Shown: positions 9,410 to 21,162, counted from the stretch's first letter. The stretch: DNA of 64,000 nt from Euglena gracilis (GCA_039621445.1 CP154957.1:9591071-9655070); one strand, 5' to 3'. The notes: generated from the letters alone by a model not told the origin. Numbers and translations: made by a program.

Positions 9410-9821
9410 ATTGAAGAAGAAGGAAACGTGGGGGGAAGTCAACCCCACAGAGTCGTGCAGCTCAGTACCCTGGACAATTCGAAGTGCGTGGAGACCAGGC
9501 TTTACCTTGAAGATTTGCAGTCTCCCCCCCCCCCACAAGGAAGGGGGCCTGGGCTGCAGCTAGTGAACGGCGCCAAGCACCAGGACTTTGAACCCCAAAG
9601 CTTGCCAAAATGTCTTTCTTTGTCTCTCAGATTTTTTCTATCACAAAAAGCATTGTTCTTCCTGCCGCCATCCCAGCACTCCATCATTTAGCTGAAAACC
9701 GGGCAATTTTTTGGCACCACGAATAATCACGAATAATCACAAATAATCACGAATAATCACGAAAAATCACGAATGAGAAATGACGGTCCCAACCACAAAT
9801 GGGAGGGAAACCCTGCTGCAT

Positions 9822-10454
9822 AAGGGTGACTAATAGGGGGGGGGTGACTAACTAGGGGGGGAGGCATGGTAACTAGTGGTGTTCGCTTCTTTGAGTCCAT
9901 TTGGATTGTGGATTAATTCTGACGGTTGCCTGTGTGTTGTTACGTGCTCCACACGTTCATGAGAGCTGCGTAGGCTGGGCTGAGCACTGGACTGTAGCGG
10001 GACAGGCACAAGCACATCACAACAAAAACCTGCCGATAAACCCAGGAATTTTTTCCGTTCTGCTTTTTCTGGGTATTCCACTGTGTCGTATCAAGGGGAA
10101 ATGGATGAGAAAGGGACTTCAGTGCCCGAGGAAATTCCTCAGTGACGGGCACCCTAATTCCCAAACGTGGTCAGCAGTCTTTCATGGCATGAGTGAAAAG
10201 CCGGTGAATGCGCACATGCGCAAAAAATCGCACATGGGCCCCAGGCCAAAAAAAATTTTTTGAAGGGAAATATTTTTCTTAAAAAAACACCAATTTTGGC
10301 CATCGGATTTTTTTTGATTGTTGCCATCCATGAAAAGTGCCCTAGAATGCCCAAAAACAACCTTGAAACCCCTAAGAATTGGGGCAGGGGGCAAAATTTG
10401 GGCGTAAAACGACCCCCCCCGAGTTAGTCACCCCCCCCCCTATTAGTCACCCTT
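9822..10454. mobile_element. Inverted-repeat element with TGACTAATAGGGGG arms
   Basis: AAGGGTGACTAATA + G run + TGACTAACT (9822-9856) is repeated inverted at 10410-10454. Arms are about 40 bp. No clear TSD. A related GGTAACTAACT + G run lies just outside at 10479-10497. The interior (9870-10400) has no recognised gene. Confidence 0.55.
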
Positions 10455-10497
10455 GGCCAAATTCCCCTCCCAAGGGGGTAACTAACTGGGGGGGGGC

Positions 10498-10734
10498 CTT
10501 GACACCTGCCATCGCCGAGCCCAGGGTTTTCCATGTTGCTACGGTGTGGTGTTTCAGGGTGTGGTACCAGATCTGGTGCCGCGACATGGTTGCCCAGGGT
10601 GATTCCGCTGGTTCATCTCCCCCTCACACACCCATGTTCTGCAAGCCCGAAACCACATCATAGCGGTGCACAGCTCGCATTCATGGCAGGCAAACAACAG
10701 GCCATACCCAGTGTGTCCTTCAACATCAATGCGC
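10498..10734. other. No gene recognised
   Basis: Moderate-complexity sequence with short overlapping frames only. Confidence 0.4.
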
Positions 10735-11225
10735 GTGGGGGGGTTGGTACACCCCTCCCCCCCCCCCTCTCCGAGGGCTCGCCACGCCATTTACCCCCCC
10801 CCTAGCCGGACCCCCTCGCCACGCCACCCAACACATTTTTCATTGTACAACCATGGTACACCCCTCCCCCCCCCATCCGAGACCCCCTCGCCACGCCATT
10901 TTCCGGCCATTTCCCCCCCCTATTCGGACCCCCTCGCCACGGCGTACCAACCCCCCGTGTGCGCATTCCCCCACCCCATAGCCTGTGTCCATTCCAAAAA
11001 ATGTGCACCTGCGCATTCTTTGAGGCCCCCAAAACGCGCAGGTGCGCATTCGTCAGCCCTTCTACTCGGTAACACCCCAATTGTTTCGACCTTGAGAGGG
11101 CCGTGTCTCTGTGGTTGCAAGGAGTTCCATCTCATGCTCATCCCAGGTTCACCAGGCCCTGCCCCCAGAAGCCATCAGCACACATCGGTGTACACAAGGG
11201 GGCACACCAAGATCTTGTCCTGTGT

Positions 11226-11430
11226 CACCCGGGGGTGTTCCCCCCGCGTCCCCCCGGCGTCCCCCCCCGCGTCCCCCCCCCCCCGCGTCCCGGATTTTGG
11301 CCGGGCACGTTTTTTGGTCTACCAAAGGAAAATTACTTACAAATTTAGGTGACGCTAAAGCCTAACCCTAACCCTAAACCTAACCCCGCGTCCCCCCCGC
11401 GTCCCCCCCCCCCGCGTCCCGAACCCCCCC
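11226..11430. repeat. CGCGTCCC repeat D, copy 1
   Basis: C-rich CGCGTCCC boxes flank GGATTTTGGCCGGGCACG...TTTTTTGG and AATTTAGGTGACGC. The inverted partner at 13615-13790 shares the same core with about 85 percent identity by eye. Confidence 0.65.
11358..11388. repeat. Interstitial telomere-like CCCTAA/CCCTAAA tract
   Basis: CCTAACCCTAACCCTAAACC followed by TAACCCC: four units mixing the TTAGGG and TTTAGGG types. Too short to be a telomere. Confidence 0.6.
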
Positions 11431-12155
11431 CCCCCCCGTGTTCCGCATGCTGTGTAGAGTGTGTCGAGTATGGGGGGTCGGCACACCCCCCCCACCGACC
11501 CCCTTGCCACGCCATGTCAGGCCCCCCAGAGAATTTTTTTTGGCAACCCCCCGCGCCCCCCCCCCCCCCCCCGGACCCCCTTGCCACGCCAAGCCCCCCC
11601 TCCCCCCCCCTAGCCGGACCCCTTGCCACTGCGTGTTTCCAGCCACGCACCGCACCACAGTCGTCGGGAAACAGCCATAAACAGCATGATACGCAGTTGA
11701 GTTGAACTAGTAAACAGGGGGTGGTCCCCGTGGCTTGTTAAATCCAAACAGCTCATTTTTGTGGTGTTTACACCCAGTTTGGAAGAGACATTAAACCATC
11801 CGAAATGCGCACTCCGTTTCGGATAAGCCCGGATGCGCATTTTCACTAAAACTGTCAGAATTTTGTGACTCAACAAAAGTGCATTCCCGGCCGTCTAAGG
11901 GTAGGAGGAGCTGGGGTCCCCACGGCCAGCCAGATACCGGCCAGACCTCCTCCTCTTTTTTTGACCAGCCACCAGCCAGACCTCCTCCTCTTTTCTACCC
12001 GCCACCAGCCACGGCTAGCAGCGGCTGGCCGTGGCTTGGGCCTCCTCTTTAGTGCATAGCCTCGCATGCCCCCCCCCCCCCCGTGGGGGTAGGCACCGCA
12101 CTGGGCCTTGGGTAGTGTTTCAAATAACCCACTGTCAGCCAGAGTTCCAACCTAC

Positions 12156-12348
12156 TACCCCCCCCCCTAGCCGTATGACCAACTTCCTGGAACCTGTGAC
12201 CGGGGTGGTTCAAAACACCCCCATAACCTGCAACCTGTGACCGGGGGGAGGCATAAATGAGGTGGCGATCATTGGTAAAGTGGTGTTCAACCTGTGACCG
12301 GGGGGGGGTGGTCATGAATGAGGGGTGGTCATACATCTAGGGGGGGTA
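12156..12348. mobile_element. 193-bp TACC/poly-C MITE
   Basis: TACCCCCCCCCC + TAGCCGTATGACC at the left, complement GGTCATACATCTA + G run + GGTA at the right. Internal copies of AACCTGTGACCGGGG (three) lie between. TA at both edges. Confidence 0.7.
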
Positions 12349-12960
12349 ATTTCAAAATCAGGGTCAAAAGTACCAGAATGGGGGGGTCACGGGAAGGGGC
12401 CAAACCGAAAAAAAACAATTGCAGGCCAAAGCACAGAACCATGGGAAGAAGAAAACAAAATGCAGTGACAATTAAATCTGCACGTGGGCCATGGGGGGCC
12501 ACCAGATGAATGTCGACAGAGGTCAATAGATCCAAAAGCTGGGTGGGGTCCACAGCTGCCGGTGGCCACCGGTGGGGACCCACAGGGACAGGCCAGGGGT
12601 CAATACATATAAAATTACCAGCCACAGCACAAACTGACACAGTGGGCTTGTGGACTGGCACGGACACGGTGTCGGGCTGAAAATACTGTGACACCTGTGA
12701 GAGGTCCCAGGTGCGGAAAGAATAAGATGCGTCGCCTAAATCCATGGGCTGGGACCAGGAGCCACCAGGTACAGTAGAATAATGACCAGAAGCGAATGGA
12801 GGGAAGTGGAGCAGCAGACGTAGGGAATCATAGATGTAACAAAGGAGCTACTCTGCCCAGGTCAAATCACCTCGCACTGCAGTCTGACATTTTGTGCAGA
12901 AACCACTCAGAATCAGGAATTGCCCGTGTCGCGAAAACATTTTTGGTGCCAGCGCCGCCC
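12349..12960. other. No gene recognised
   Basis: About 600 bp of moderate-complexity sequence. A minus frame 12329-12745 is open but has no recognisable motif. Confidence 0.4.
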
Positions 12961-13454
12961 ATCGCTGCCAGCCAGACCTCCTCCTCCTTCAGATCCTCAA
13001 CACTGAATCCAGCCAGACCTCCTCCTCCTCCTCTAAATCCCCCAGCCAGCCGTGGCTGGCCATGGCTGGCCAGACCTCCTCCTTTTTTTTGCCAGCCAGC
13101 CAGCCGCGGCTAGCCGCGGCCAGCCAGATACCCCAGCTCCGGAGCCCTGGCATTGGCCAAATGGAGGGGGGTAAGACAGGAGGGTTGACGGGGCGCAATG
13201 CCAGAAAAGAACCATTTCTGGGGGGGTGCGGACCCACTACGGAACAAGTGCCAAAAATTTGAAACCGTGTCTGGGGGCTCCGGCTTCACGCTAAAGTCAA
13301 GGGGCTGGGTGGCGAAAGGTTCCTGGGGGGGGGGGAGGAAATTTTTAAGGTTTGCTATAATGTGATTTTTTGGTGCTTTTTGGAATCCCGAATCGGGTTC
13401 AGAGTGCCATAAAGCACAAAGCGCTTATTTTAAAGGGGTGTTTCCCCCGCCGAA

Positions 13455-13590
13455 TTATGTGGCCATCTGTTGAAAGCCCTTGAGAAGAGCTTTCAATCGA
13501 TGGCCTCAGAAGTATTGAATCTACCAATTTCGACTGGCGGCCAATTTGGGCCAACGTCGCACAAAACTGCCCCAAACACATTTTTAGGAG
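13455..13590. repeat. Dispersed repeat E, copy 1
   Basis: Contains GGCCATCTGTTGAAAGCCC and AATCTACCAATTTCGACTGG. Other copies: 25755-25905 (nearly the full unit) and partial ones at 25240-25330 and 19800-19840. Confidence 0.7.
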
Positions 13591-13614
13591 AATTGTCTGA
13601 TTGGTCTGATTTCA

Positions 13615-13790
13615 CTGGGGGTGGTTCGGGGCGCGGGGGGGACGCGGGGGGGGAACCATGGCCCAACCATCCCCACACGTTTTCTTTGGCGTCACCCAAA
13701 TTTGCATGTAATTTTCGTTTGGTCGACCAAAAAACGTGCCCGGCCGAAATCCGTGACGCGGGGGGGGACGCCATAGTGGGCTTTTTGTTT
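13615..13790. repeat. CGCGTCCC repeat D, copy 2 (inverted)
   Basis: On the minus strand it reads CGCGTCACGGATTTCGGCC, then GGGCACGTTTTTTGGTC, and GGGTGACGCC, matching 11226-11430, again bracketed by CGCG plus C-run boxes. Confidence 0.65.
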
Positions 13791-13794
13791 TGTT

Positions 13795-16700
13795 TACTAT
13801 AACCTTCTGATAGTTCCCCCCCCCCACGGAGTCGAAAACTAGGGGGGGGGAACTTTCGACCGGTTTGGCCTCCCAGGTCATCTAACCAACCCGCTGGGGA
13901 GGGAGAGGGGGACGAGCTTGATGTAGATGATGGCCTGGACACTGAGCGTCATGACGACGCTCCGGCCGAGGCTGTTGATGCCATAGCTGAGCGTTTGGAT
14001 GCTGAGCTTGCAGCCCAGCTCCATGCCCAACTCAACAATTTGCGCCCTCGTCGCAAGTGACCCTGCTAAAAATGGTCTCCCCTTGGCTTCATGTTCCCCT
14101 CCTTGCAGTGATCCACGCTTTCCTGGGACTCGATTTTTTTGGGGGGGGGAAACTTTCAGACGGGTCGCCATTTTCTTAGACGGCGCTAAAGGGTATGATC
14201 GAAAATCAGCGGTTCCCAAAAAATGGCCACTTTTTCGAGGCGTCGGTGTGGGGCCACGGCTCCGCGCGACGTTTTTCCACGGCTCACCCAGGGCCGGTGC
14301 TGTGTGCTGGCTGGGTGTTCCCCCTGTGTGTGGGTTTTGCGGCGGTGCCACCACGGCCCTGGTTTGAGTGCGGGTCCCAACGCTGCCCAACGTCAATTTT
14401 CGTGGAGGGGGGGTGAAACACACTTTCCTTCCCCCCCTGAACTTTTTTCCAAAAGACTTTTTGGATGTCTGAACCCCCCCTTTTTTGAAATTGGTCGGGG
14501 CCTCGGACAGGTTGGGGTCAACGAGCCAAAGTTGCAGGGGCGGGCGTCAAAGTTGATGTGCATCTTCATTCTCTCCGTGGGTGTCAACAGATGAAGTCCA
14601 AGTTGCCACATTGCTTCAAAATGCAGAATGGTTTTTTTGGCAGCACATACCTTTTTGTTCCCACTGCCCATTTTGCAAGCCCCTATTTGCAGGGTGGGGG
14701 TCATCTTTTAAATTTAGGAACCACAGTTCCCAATTTTTTTGATCGATCCTGGTCAAGGTACTGGTGTTCTACTTCATGTCATGGGGGGGGCTTTCAAAGA
14801 AATGGGTGTAGCAATGGAAAGCGACTAGCCTTGAATTGCAAATGATCTTGACATTGCTTGCCAAGAGTGGCAATTTCTCACGCCAAGAAACTTGGTCATG
14901 ACTTTCTATGTGCAATGTTCCACGTTCCCTTGTTTGATGACTTTCCAGAGCGCATACTCCGCTCCATCATGCTCTTGCGAGTGCAACAATGCGGACCACA
15001 TGCGGGCCACATTTGAGTTGAATGATCAAGGGCTTTAACACTGCATCTGGCAAAGGGCGATGTCTTAACTCAGCTAAAATGTGACCAATAAAATGGAGTC
15101 CCGCGCCTTCCTTCTCCCGTGTTTCAGAAGAGTTTCCAAGCCATACAACATCGCTTGTTTGCAAACTTAATCCACAAATAACAGACTTATGTATGTTTCA
15201 CCAAGGCACCAGATTTCTTTGCCACGGTGGGACAAATATATTTTTAAAAAAAAATAGTGAATTGATCCCGCACCGCAACCATTGAGCAACCCAAAAGGTG
15301 ATGTGCAAAAGGACTATTTAGGTGTGAACGCCTTGGGTTCACGTTTGTAAATCCCATCCTGACCAACACGGGTGCACAATAACATCTGATTGGGGGGTGT
15401 GGAATGACCAAAGTACAAAAGCCCCCCCCCCCTCCTGAGGTGGCCAGAGTTTTAAGAAAGACAATGGCAAAAAGGATTGAAGAAAATTGAGGTCAGAATA
15501 TTTCCTGGAGTCAGTTTTGGGTTGGCCACCCCTCTGGGATGCAGCTTCCAGACGATGCACATGCATGGTTGCAATTGGGTCCGATAAACCACCCACACGG
15601 GGACAGCGAGCATACTTATGGTTGGAAGCAGTTTTCAATCTGAATATACGGCCCAAAGCAAGGTTCTTTGGAAGTGGTTTCTTGGTTTAACATTGCACAA
15701 CTAACATTTCACGGCAATAAACTTTGGCGGATGTATGTCTTGGGTGCTTGCATGCCTGCGTCCCAACGCCTCTCTATCGTGGAGGACCATTGTATTTTGA
15801 CAAGGAACAGGCAGTTTGTGCTATTTTGGTGGGCTGTGCGTTCCATGGCGTTAATGTGATGTATGGCATGTGAACGAATGTGCATATCAATGCAAGAAAA
15901 AGATGGGAACAAGTCTGCCAAAGTCTGCATGACAATTGAACAAAAATTTGTTTTTTGGCTGGTACCCAGGAATTAACAAGTGCATTTTGGATGACAAAGC
16001 TCAAGGTGGTTTTTTCAAAAGTGCATATTTTTTTGAACAAGCCAGTTATTATCCTCGAAGTGTTCTCTGAAGCATGTGGTGGGATGACTTATTTGCATTT
16101 GGACAAGAGCCCTGTCTTCCCCCCGAAGAAAGCAGATTTTTCAACAAATTTGAACGAAGGTGATTTTTTCCATTGCTCATTTTCCAATCCATCCATCAAA
16201 TCATTTCGTCATACAAATTTGCAGAGAAATTCTGGGCATCCCAGAATTTCTCAATTTGGAAGATTTTTTCCCTCAATTGTATTCATTGTACAGAAGTTTT
16301 AGCCATGCTTTTCTCTCGGCCGCTAGCGAACAATCCCGTCATCAAAGAGTCAGACCATGTGAGCCCCAGGGCTCAAAATCAAAGTTGCATGTTGGACACA
16401 CACCAACGTTCCTCTCATCAGTCTTTGAGGACCGTGGTTTTAATTTTTGACATTCCATCACGTTTTGGGACCACTGTGTCCATAAAGAGAAAAGAACAGT
16501 TTTTATTACAGTACCAATTTTGCTATCACAGTGAGGGGTGACAACATCCATTTTCCCAAGCATGGGCCATCCACCGTGGTTGGTTTGGTTTGAAGCCTCT
16601 TCCCCATTGCGCACCTACCTATGCATTTGTAGCTTTGCTGATTTTCCTCCAATCAAGATTTCATGTTGCTGTCCAGTATCCAAGATGTGGCAGCCACTTA

Positions 16701-19307
16701 AAGCTTAGCGCCATCATGGATGCTGGTGGGATTTAAAATGGTTGCCTTTGTTAGGCAATATATTTCTTCTCGTGTTTTTTTTGGCCCCAGACCCAAAAAA
16801 AAAGAATTTTGCTTAATTCTCCAAGGTCTATGGCCAGTTGTACCCCAAATCAAAACTAGGATTACAAGTTGACAACAGGCAAATCTTGTTTCACTCATCA
16901 AAAGACAAAAAAACACATACAGCCGTTCATCTCCTGGAGTCCAAACAAAAATGTACAGACCATATTTGAAGACTGCAAGGGCCCAAACAAAGGCGCTCGG
17001 GGTAAGACCACGCGCCTTTGAATCTCATTTCATGCAAACTTTATGGGATACTCCACAACTAAGCGCACCAAGGCCTCCACTTTTCCGGGTGCTGCAAGCC
17101 TTTGGTGGTGTCGTCCCCGTAACCCCCCTGCCCTGTGAACCCGTGACCCGACCCGCAATGACCCGGATTCGGGACCCCAGAAGTTCGAGGAAACACCAAG
17201 TCTAAAGCAAATTTCCAGCATTTTTTTGTCCTTTTTGACAATTCTGCAAAGCTGCTGCGAACCCCCATTTCTTCCCCCGTGACCCCCCCCGCCATGCCCC
17301 CCTGTGACCCTACCCCCTTCTTCTCAAGCTTTTTTTTTTGCCATTCTGCCTTCTTAAGGTACAAACAATTTCCCCTTCCCCCCCTTTTTCCTTTCTCAGG
17401 GAGCATGGGCTCCTGACACAATCTGGGCCATTCTTGTCAAACAAAAAAATAGGAACCACGGTTCCCAAATTTGAATTTTCCTTTTTGTCCATTAAAATAT
17501 GGACCACTTTTCTCCAATGATTTTCAATGTGCTCATCAAATGAAGATCTCTCGTTTGAAATCCAGAATCTCAAAGATTTTGTGGGATATTTTGCATTTTT
17601 TTTGGTAGTGAAGGTTGGGGCTGTTGTTGGGGATATTATTTGTGTTGTTGCTCAGCCTGACCATTTGATACATTACAAATTCTTGCTCTTTTTTGACTTT
17701 CAGCCGAAAGTCAAAGGCTTCCAAGGGATATCGGGTGGCATGTTGATGAATCTGCTCATGTGGGAGGCCGCCAGTTTTATTGGAATCGCCTTATGTTTGA
17801 CTCTTGTTTTGTGCACCATGGCGTGCTGAGAAGCTCGGAGGATCCGTCGGATCAATCTGTGATGGTTGTCTACTGATGGACAAAACTCATCACCGTGGGA
17901 GCAATGCAGCTCTACATGTGCTTCTGCCATTGCAATTGGGGCAGGAGGCTCCCATTCACATGTGCAGGGCAACAAGGAAGGTTGTAGACAGTGGATTGAG
18001 AAGTGGAAGCGGCCCACAAGGAAATACCCAGACCATAGGACCACTGTTCTCCATCCCACGCCAGTGTCTTTCCGCCATCCACCCTGCTTTTGCAAGTTGA
18101 AGCAGAAGCAGCATCACTGCTATCCCAATTCAACATCCGAATCTCTTTTCCAGAGTGCATTCCCCTTAGCCTTGCTGCTGAAAAGTTCTTCATGGGAACG
18201 GTGTTTGGTTCCTCATTCTTCCCAGTTTTTATGGGTTACCAATGGACATTTTATTTTCCCCCCATCAAAAGATGTCCCACAGGGATCTCTGCCGAAATTC
18301 GTTCATTTCATTTCACGACAAGCACTCTTCACACAACATACCCCTTCAAATGTTCTTTGTGTCATTCCTGAAAAGGGCATTTTTAGATGTGGTGACGCAG
18401 GGTTCCATGTGGGATAATTCAAGAGAAGGCAGGAAATCAAAAGGCCGGTTTGAAACCCCGCTGAAGCATCACCTCAGAGAGACCCTGGCAAACAACAAGG
18501 AGGTCTTGGTCCACCGTGCTTCCAACCAGATCTCGCATTGTTTTGCCTGGGGGGAAGAGAGCATCCCATGCTGCTGCTTCAACCAAGCTGTGTTTCCCCC
18601 AGCTTTTGCCCCGGAGGGCAGTGAACACTGTCCCCAAACCTGCTGAACGCATCGGGTGTCTCGTTTGGGAACCGTGGATCCCAAAATGTGCTGTCCAGCT
18701 GCATAAATTGCATCGGGGAGGGGAGCCATTTTCGGCATTTTTTTCACCCCCTGGAAGGACTTTCTTCCAAGTGCAAGATTTTTCCTTTCAAATTGGGCGT
18801 CCATCCCCGGTCCCGCAGGTCGGCTTGAAAACGCTGTTTTTCCGCCCTCCGATCAGCCCCATTCTGAACCAAGCCCCAGTTGTCCTTCTGGAGGTCGACA
18901 GCTTTCTAGTGCCCAACGTTCCCCGCTGGCAGCGTGGCCCTGAACCTTGCGTCTTGGCCCGCCCGTGCACCACCCGAGCCACAACCCCACGAGGGACGTG
19001 AATTTGCCTCATTTTCAGCGTTTGCCCTGCGGGGTGCATCGGCCTGATGGGCACCAGGGGGAGGTGAAAAACCAGGGAATCGGGCCCGAATGCCACTGAA
19101 TACTGCGCGGTCTGGCCCCTTTCCTGGATCGGCGTCTCCCCTCCACAGCCAGTGCGCGGCCAGAAAGTGTGAAACAGGCTTGGGAACCGCAGATTTTTTT
19201 CAAAAAACCATCATACCCTGCAGCGCCGTCTAAGATTTTCTGTTTTTGGCCAAAAAAGTGGGGGGGGGGAACTTTCGACCGGGGAAAACTATCAGACGGT
19301 CATAGTA
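13795..19307. other. Widely spaced inverted-repeat arms around a 5-kb unassigned region
   Basis: TTTACTATAACCTTCTGATA (13795) is inverted at 19288-19307 with two mismatches, and CTTAGACGGCGCT plus AGGGTATGAT (14171-14198) is inverted at 19206-19234. Between the arms, 14216-19194 has ordinary complexity and no protein I recognise, although many 60-180 codon frames exist on both strands. The GGAACC(A/G)C(A/G)GTTCCC palindrome recurs at 14719 and 17451. This may be a decayed large DNA transposon; no TSD was identified because both arms abut other repeats. Confidence 0.4.
13872..14060 (+). CDS. C-terminal exon of an unidentified acidic helical protein (partial)
   Basis: A plus frame (codon starts at multiples of three) runs to TGA at 14058-14060 without ATG. 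The product is acidic (GEGEGDELDVDDGLDTE), then an amphipathic helix (EAVDAIAERLDAELAAQL) and a basic end (LRPRRK). Codon choice is GC-rich and clean, unlike neighbouring sequence. It looks like the last exon of a gene whose upstream exons are not recognisable here; CCCAG at 13872-13876 could be the acceptor. Family unknown; a transposase tail is possible given the flanking inverted repeats. Confidence 0.4.
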   Translation, partial: PRSSNQPAGEGEGDELDVDDGLDTERHDDAPAEAVDAIAERLDAELAAQLHAQLNNLRPRRK

Positions 19308-19483
19308 AATAAAAAAAACAACGTGTTTTTTTAAAAAAAACAGTAAAAAAGCATCAAAAAAAACAAAGGAAAATTTCATTGAAAAAAACTCGTTATGAAA
19401 CTCCCAAACCATAATTTGAATCCTACTCGGTTCAAAACTGCCAAAAATGGTCAAAAACATCCAAAATGCAACAAAAATGTAAT
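19301..19483 (-). mobile_element. T-rich Mutator-like miniature element, partial inverted copy C
   Basis: The minus strand matches 6290-6600 and 22200-22400: GTTTCATAACGAG, GAATCCTACT complemented, and terminal T/A runs. It is truncated at 19483 by the hairpin that follows. Confidence 0.65.
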
Positions 19484-19487
19484 TTTA

Positions 19488-19591
19488 AACCGGCGTTTGA
19501 GACGCCGGGTTTCAGGACAGAACCGGTGTCAGTAAAACCCATGGGGGGGACGCCGGTTCTGTCCTGAAACCCGGCGTCTCAAACGCCGGTT
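19488..19591. repeat. GC hairpin H1 (43-bp arms)
   Basis: Arms 19488-19530 and 19549-19591 are perfect complements except for one base, with an 18-nt loop. Each arm contains the smaller stem GACGCCGG...CCGGCGTC around TTCTGTCCTGAA. Confidence 0.9.
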
Positions 19592-20590
19592 TTGTCCAAA
19601 ACCCGGCATCCGGTTTTCATTCCTAAAAATGTCACCAAAAGTGCCCAAAAGTGGCCCTTAGGTGCTGGTATGACTGTTTCAACCATCTAGGACAATGAAT
19701 TTTGCCATTTGGGGACCACTAGGATGGATATCCAAATTTGGTGAAAATTGGCCCAGATTTGGAAATAGAGCACCGTGCAGCGTGGAAAGATCTGATGACC
19801 ACCGCTGGTCGTCTGTTGAAAAGAGCTTTCGATCGAGGGGTAACTTGGTACCCTAACGTTGCACGCAGCCCGAGATACGCTCGCGATCGTCGGATCGGCC
19901 AGAATCTAAGTCGAAATTTGTGGTAATTTTCATTGATTTTTGGTTTAAGATGCTTAATATCTGGACCCTAGAACATCCCAATGATGCAAAAATAAACCAA
20001 AGAGATTCAACTGATTCAACTGAGGTTGTTGGGCACCATTGGCGGAAGGGAACTTTGGCCATGTGGCAAAAATCAGTGAGCTGGTCCAAAATGGGACCAC
20101 ATTCTACTTTGGAGACCACTGCAGCAGGGTCCAAAACCAACTTGGCAAAATGCCACAAACCAGTGAGGTGATAACCACATATTTGGTTGCCCGAATGGAG
20201 TTTGACATATTTTTTTCTGTCCCAAGTGGAAGTGGCCCAGAGGGTGGTTCCCCAAAAACATCACCATACAAGGCAACGTCTGGTGGTTCCTCTTCGTGCT
20301 CATCATTTTTTTGGAGCGTGCCAAAGAACTCTTCGAAGCATTCTCAGCAACGTTGCAAAGTGCAGTATGGGGTCAAAAGAAAGGAGACGATGCAAACCTT
20401 GTGCATTTTTCACTGTGTTCCCCGTGTTTAACTGCAATGTTACCACTATTTCAAAAGGATTCTAGTTCGGAAGACCACAGACGGCGGCCAAAATCTGCCC
20501 GGCGGCCACATATTCTTATTCCGAATTTCCAACTGTCCCGGATCTGTACAGCGGATCCTAATTCAGCTTTGCTTCGTCCAAAAAGTCTGC
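19592..20590. other. No gene recognised
   Basis: About 1 kb with short frames only; 19800-19840 matches part of repeat E. Confidence 0.4.
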
Positions 20591-20598
20591 CATCAGTG

Positions 20599-21005
20599 GA
20601 GACTAGGCACAGCGGGGCGGGGGTGGGGGGGGGGGGGGGAGGGGGGGGGGGCCCGAGGGCGGCCGCACGGGCGACGCGCATCCTAAAATCGGTGATTTTC
20701 GGGTCCAAAAAGTGGTCATTTTTTGCCATTTTTGGGCCATTTTTGATAAAAAATGCTTTTTTTGGCCGCGCGCTCTGCGCGCGGCCCCCAAATTTGCCAT
20801 TTTATGTCCAAAAGTGGTCATTTTTGGCCATTTTTGGGCCTCAAAAAAGTCGCGATTTTTTGCAAAAAATTTGTTGGCTATGCCAGGCACAGTGGGGGGG
20901 GTGGCCCGGGGGGGGGGGGGGCGAGCGGCCGCGCGGGCGGCCGCGCAGGGGGGGGGGGAGGGGGGGTCCCGGACCCCTCCGAGCGGCGTGCCTAGCCTCC
21001 AGTCT
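20599..21005. repeat. G-run element with CTAGGCAC ends and GCGGCCGC blocks
   Basis: GGAGACTAGGCAC (about 20599) and the complement GTGCCTAGCCTCC (about 20989-21001) are inverted. Inside are two G-run blocks followed by GCGGCCGC-type sequence and a TTTTTGGCCATTTTTGGGCC repeat (20720, 20820). Confidence 0.5.
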
Positions 21006-21078
21006 ACCGTCCGTCATCGAGAGTGAGAAACACAGACGTTGACCAAAGCCATGTTGCTTTATAAACACAGCCTTAAAC

Positions 21079-21162
21079 AACTGCGTCGTAAACGCAGACT
21101 CTGACCTGAGTTTGCGTTTCGAAACGCAGACTCAGGTCATAGTCTGCATTTAAGACGCAGTT
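21079..21162. repeat. 84-bp palindrome H2
   Basis: Arms AACTGCGTC...GCGTTTCG fold back with only a few mismatches; the centre is TTTCGAAA. Design is like H1 but the sequence differs. Confidence 0.85.

Larger units (their letters stand above)
7684..9815. mobile_element. Possible outer CAGGG element with CACGAATAAT subterminal repeats
   Basis: CAGGGATTCCCTC at 7684 and the complement of GAGGGAAACCCTG ending at 9815 form inverted ends. Just inside both are arrays of AATAATCACG (7705-7795, 9718-9775), each ending CACGAATGAGA. The element would contain the better supported 8572-9409 element. No matching 7-bp flanks were found (CATGGGA and CTGCATA), so the two ends may belong to different elements or one flank has been altered. 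Confidence 0.4.
10735..11645. repeat. Dispersed GGACCCCCTCGCCACGCCA repeats after C runs
   Basis: The 19-mer GGACCCCCTCGCCACGCCA or close variants occurs about seven times (near 10768, 10808, 10890, 10927, 11495, 11572, 11616), each time preceded by a run of 7-14 C. The copies are irregularly spaced, so this is a cluster and not a simple tandem array. Confidence 0.7.
11906..13142. repeat. Two clusters of CAGCCAGACCTCCTCCTC
   Basis: Clusters at 11925-12045 and 12968-13135 repeat CAGCCAGACCTCCTCC with TGGCTGGCC palindromes. GGAGCTGGGGT at 11906 and ACCCCAGCTCC ending near 13142 are inverted, so the whole may be one composite element; no TSD was found. Confidence 0.45.

Noticed and set aside
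7684-9815. Outer CAGGG element as a certain transposon
   Set aside because: Ends and subterminal repeats match, but the flanking 7-mers differ, so it is kept only as tentative.
11358-11388. Chromosome end
   Set aside because: Only about four telomere-like units, with normal sequence on both sides.
18516-19001. 161-codon frame as a gene
   Set aside because: No recognisable motif, competing frames on the other strand, and it lies within the decayed 14-19 kb region.
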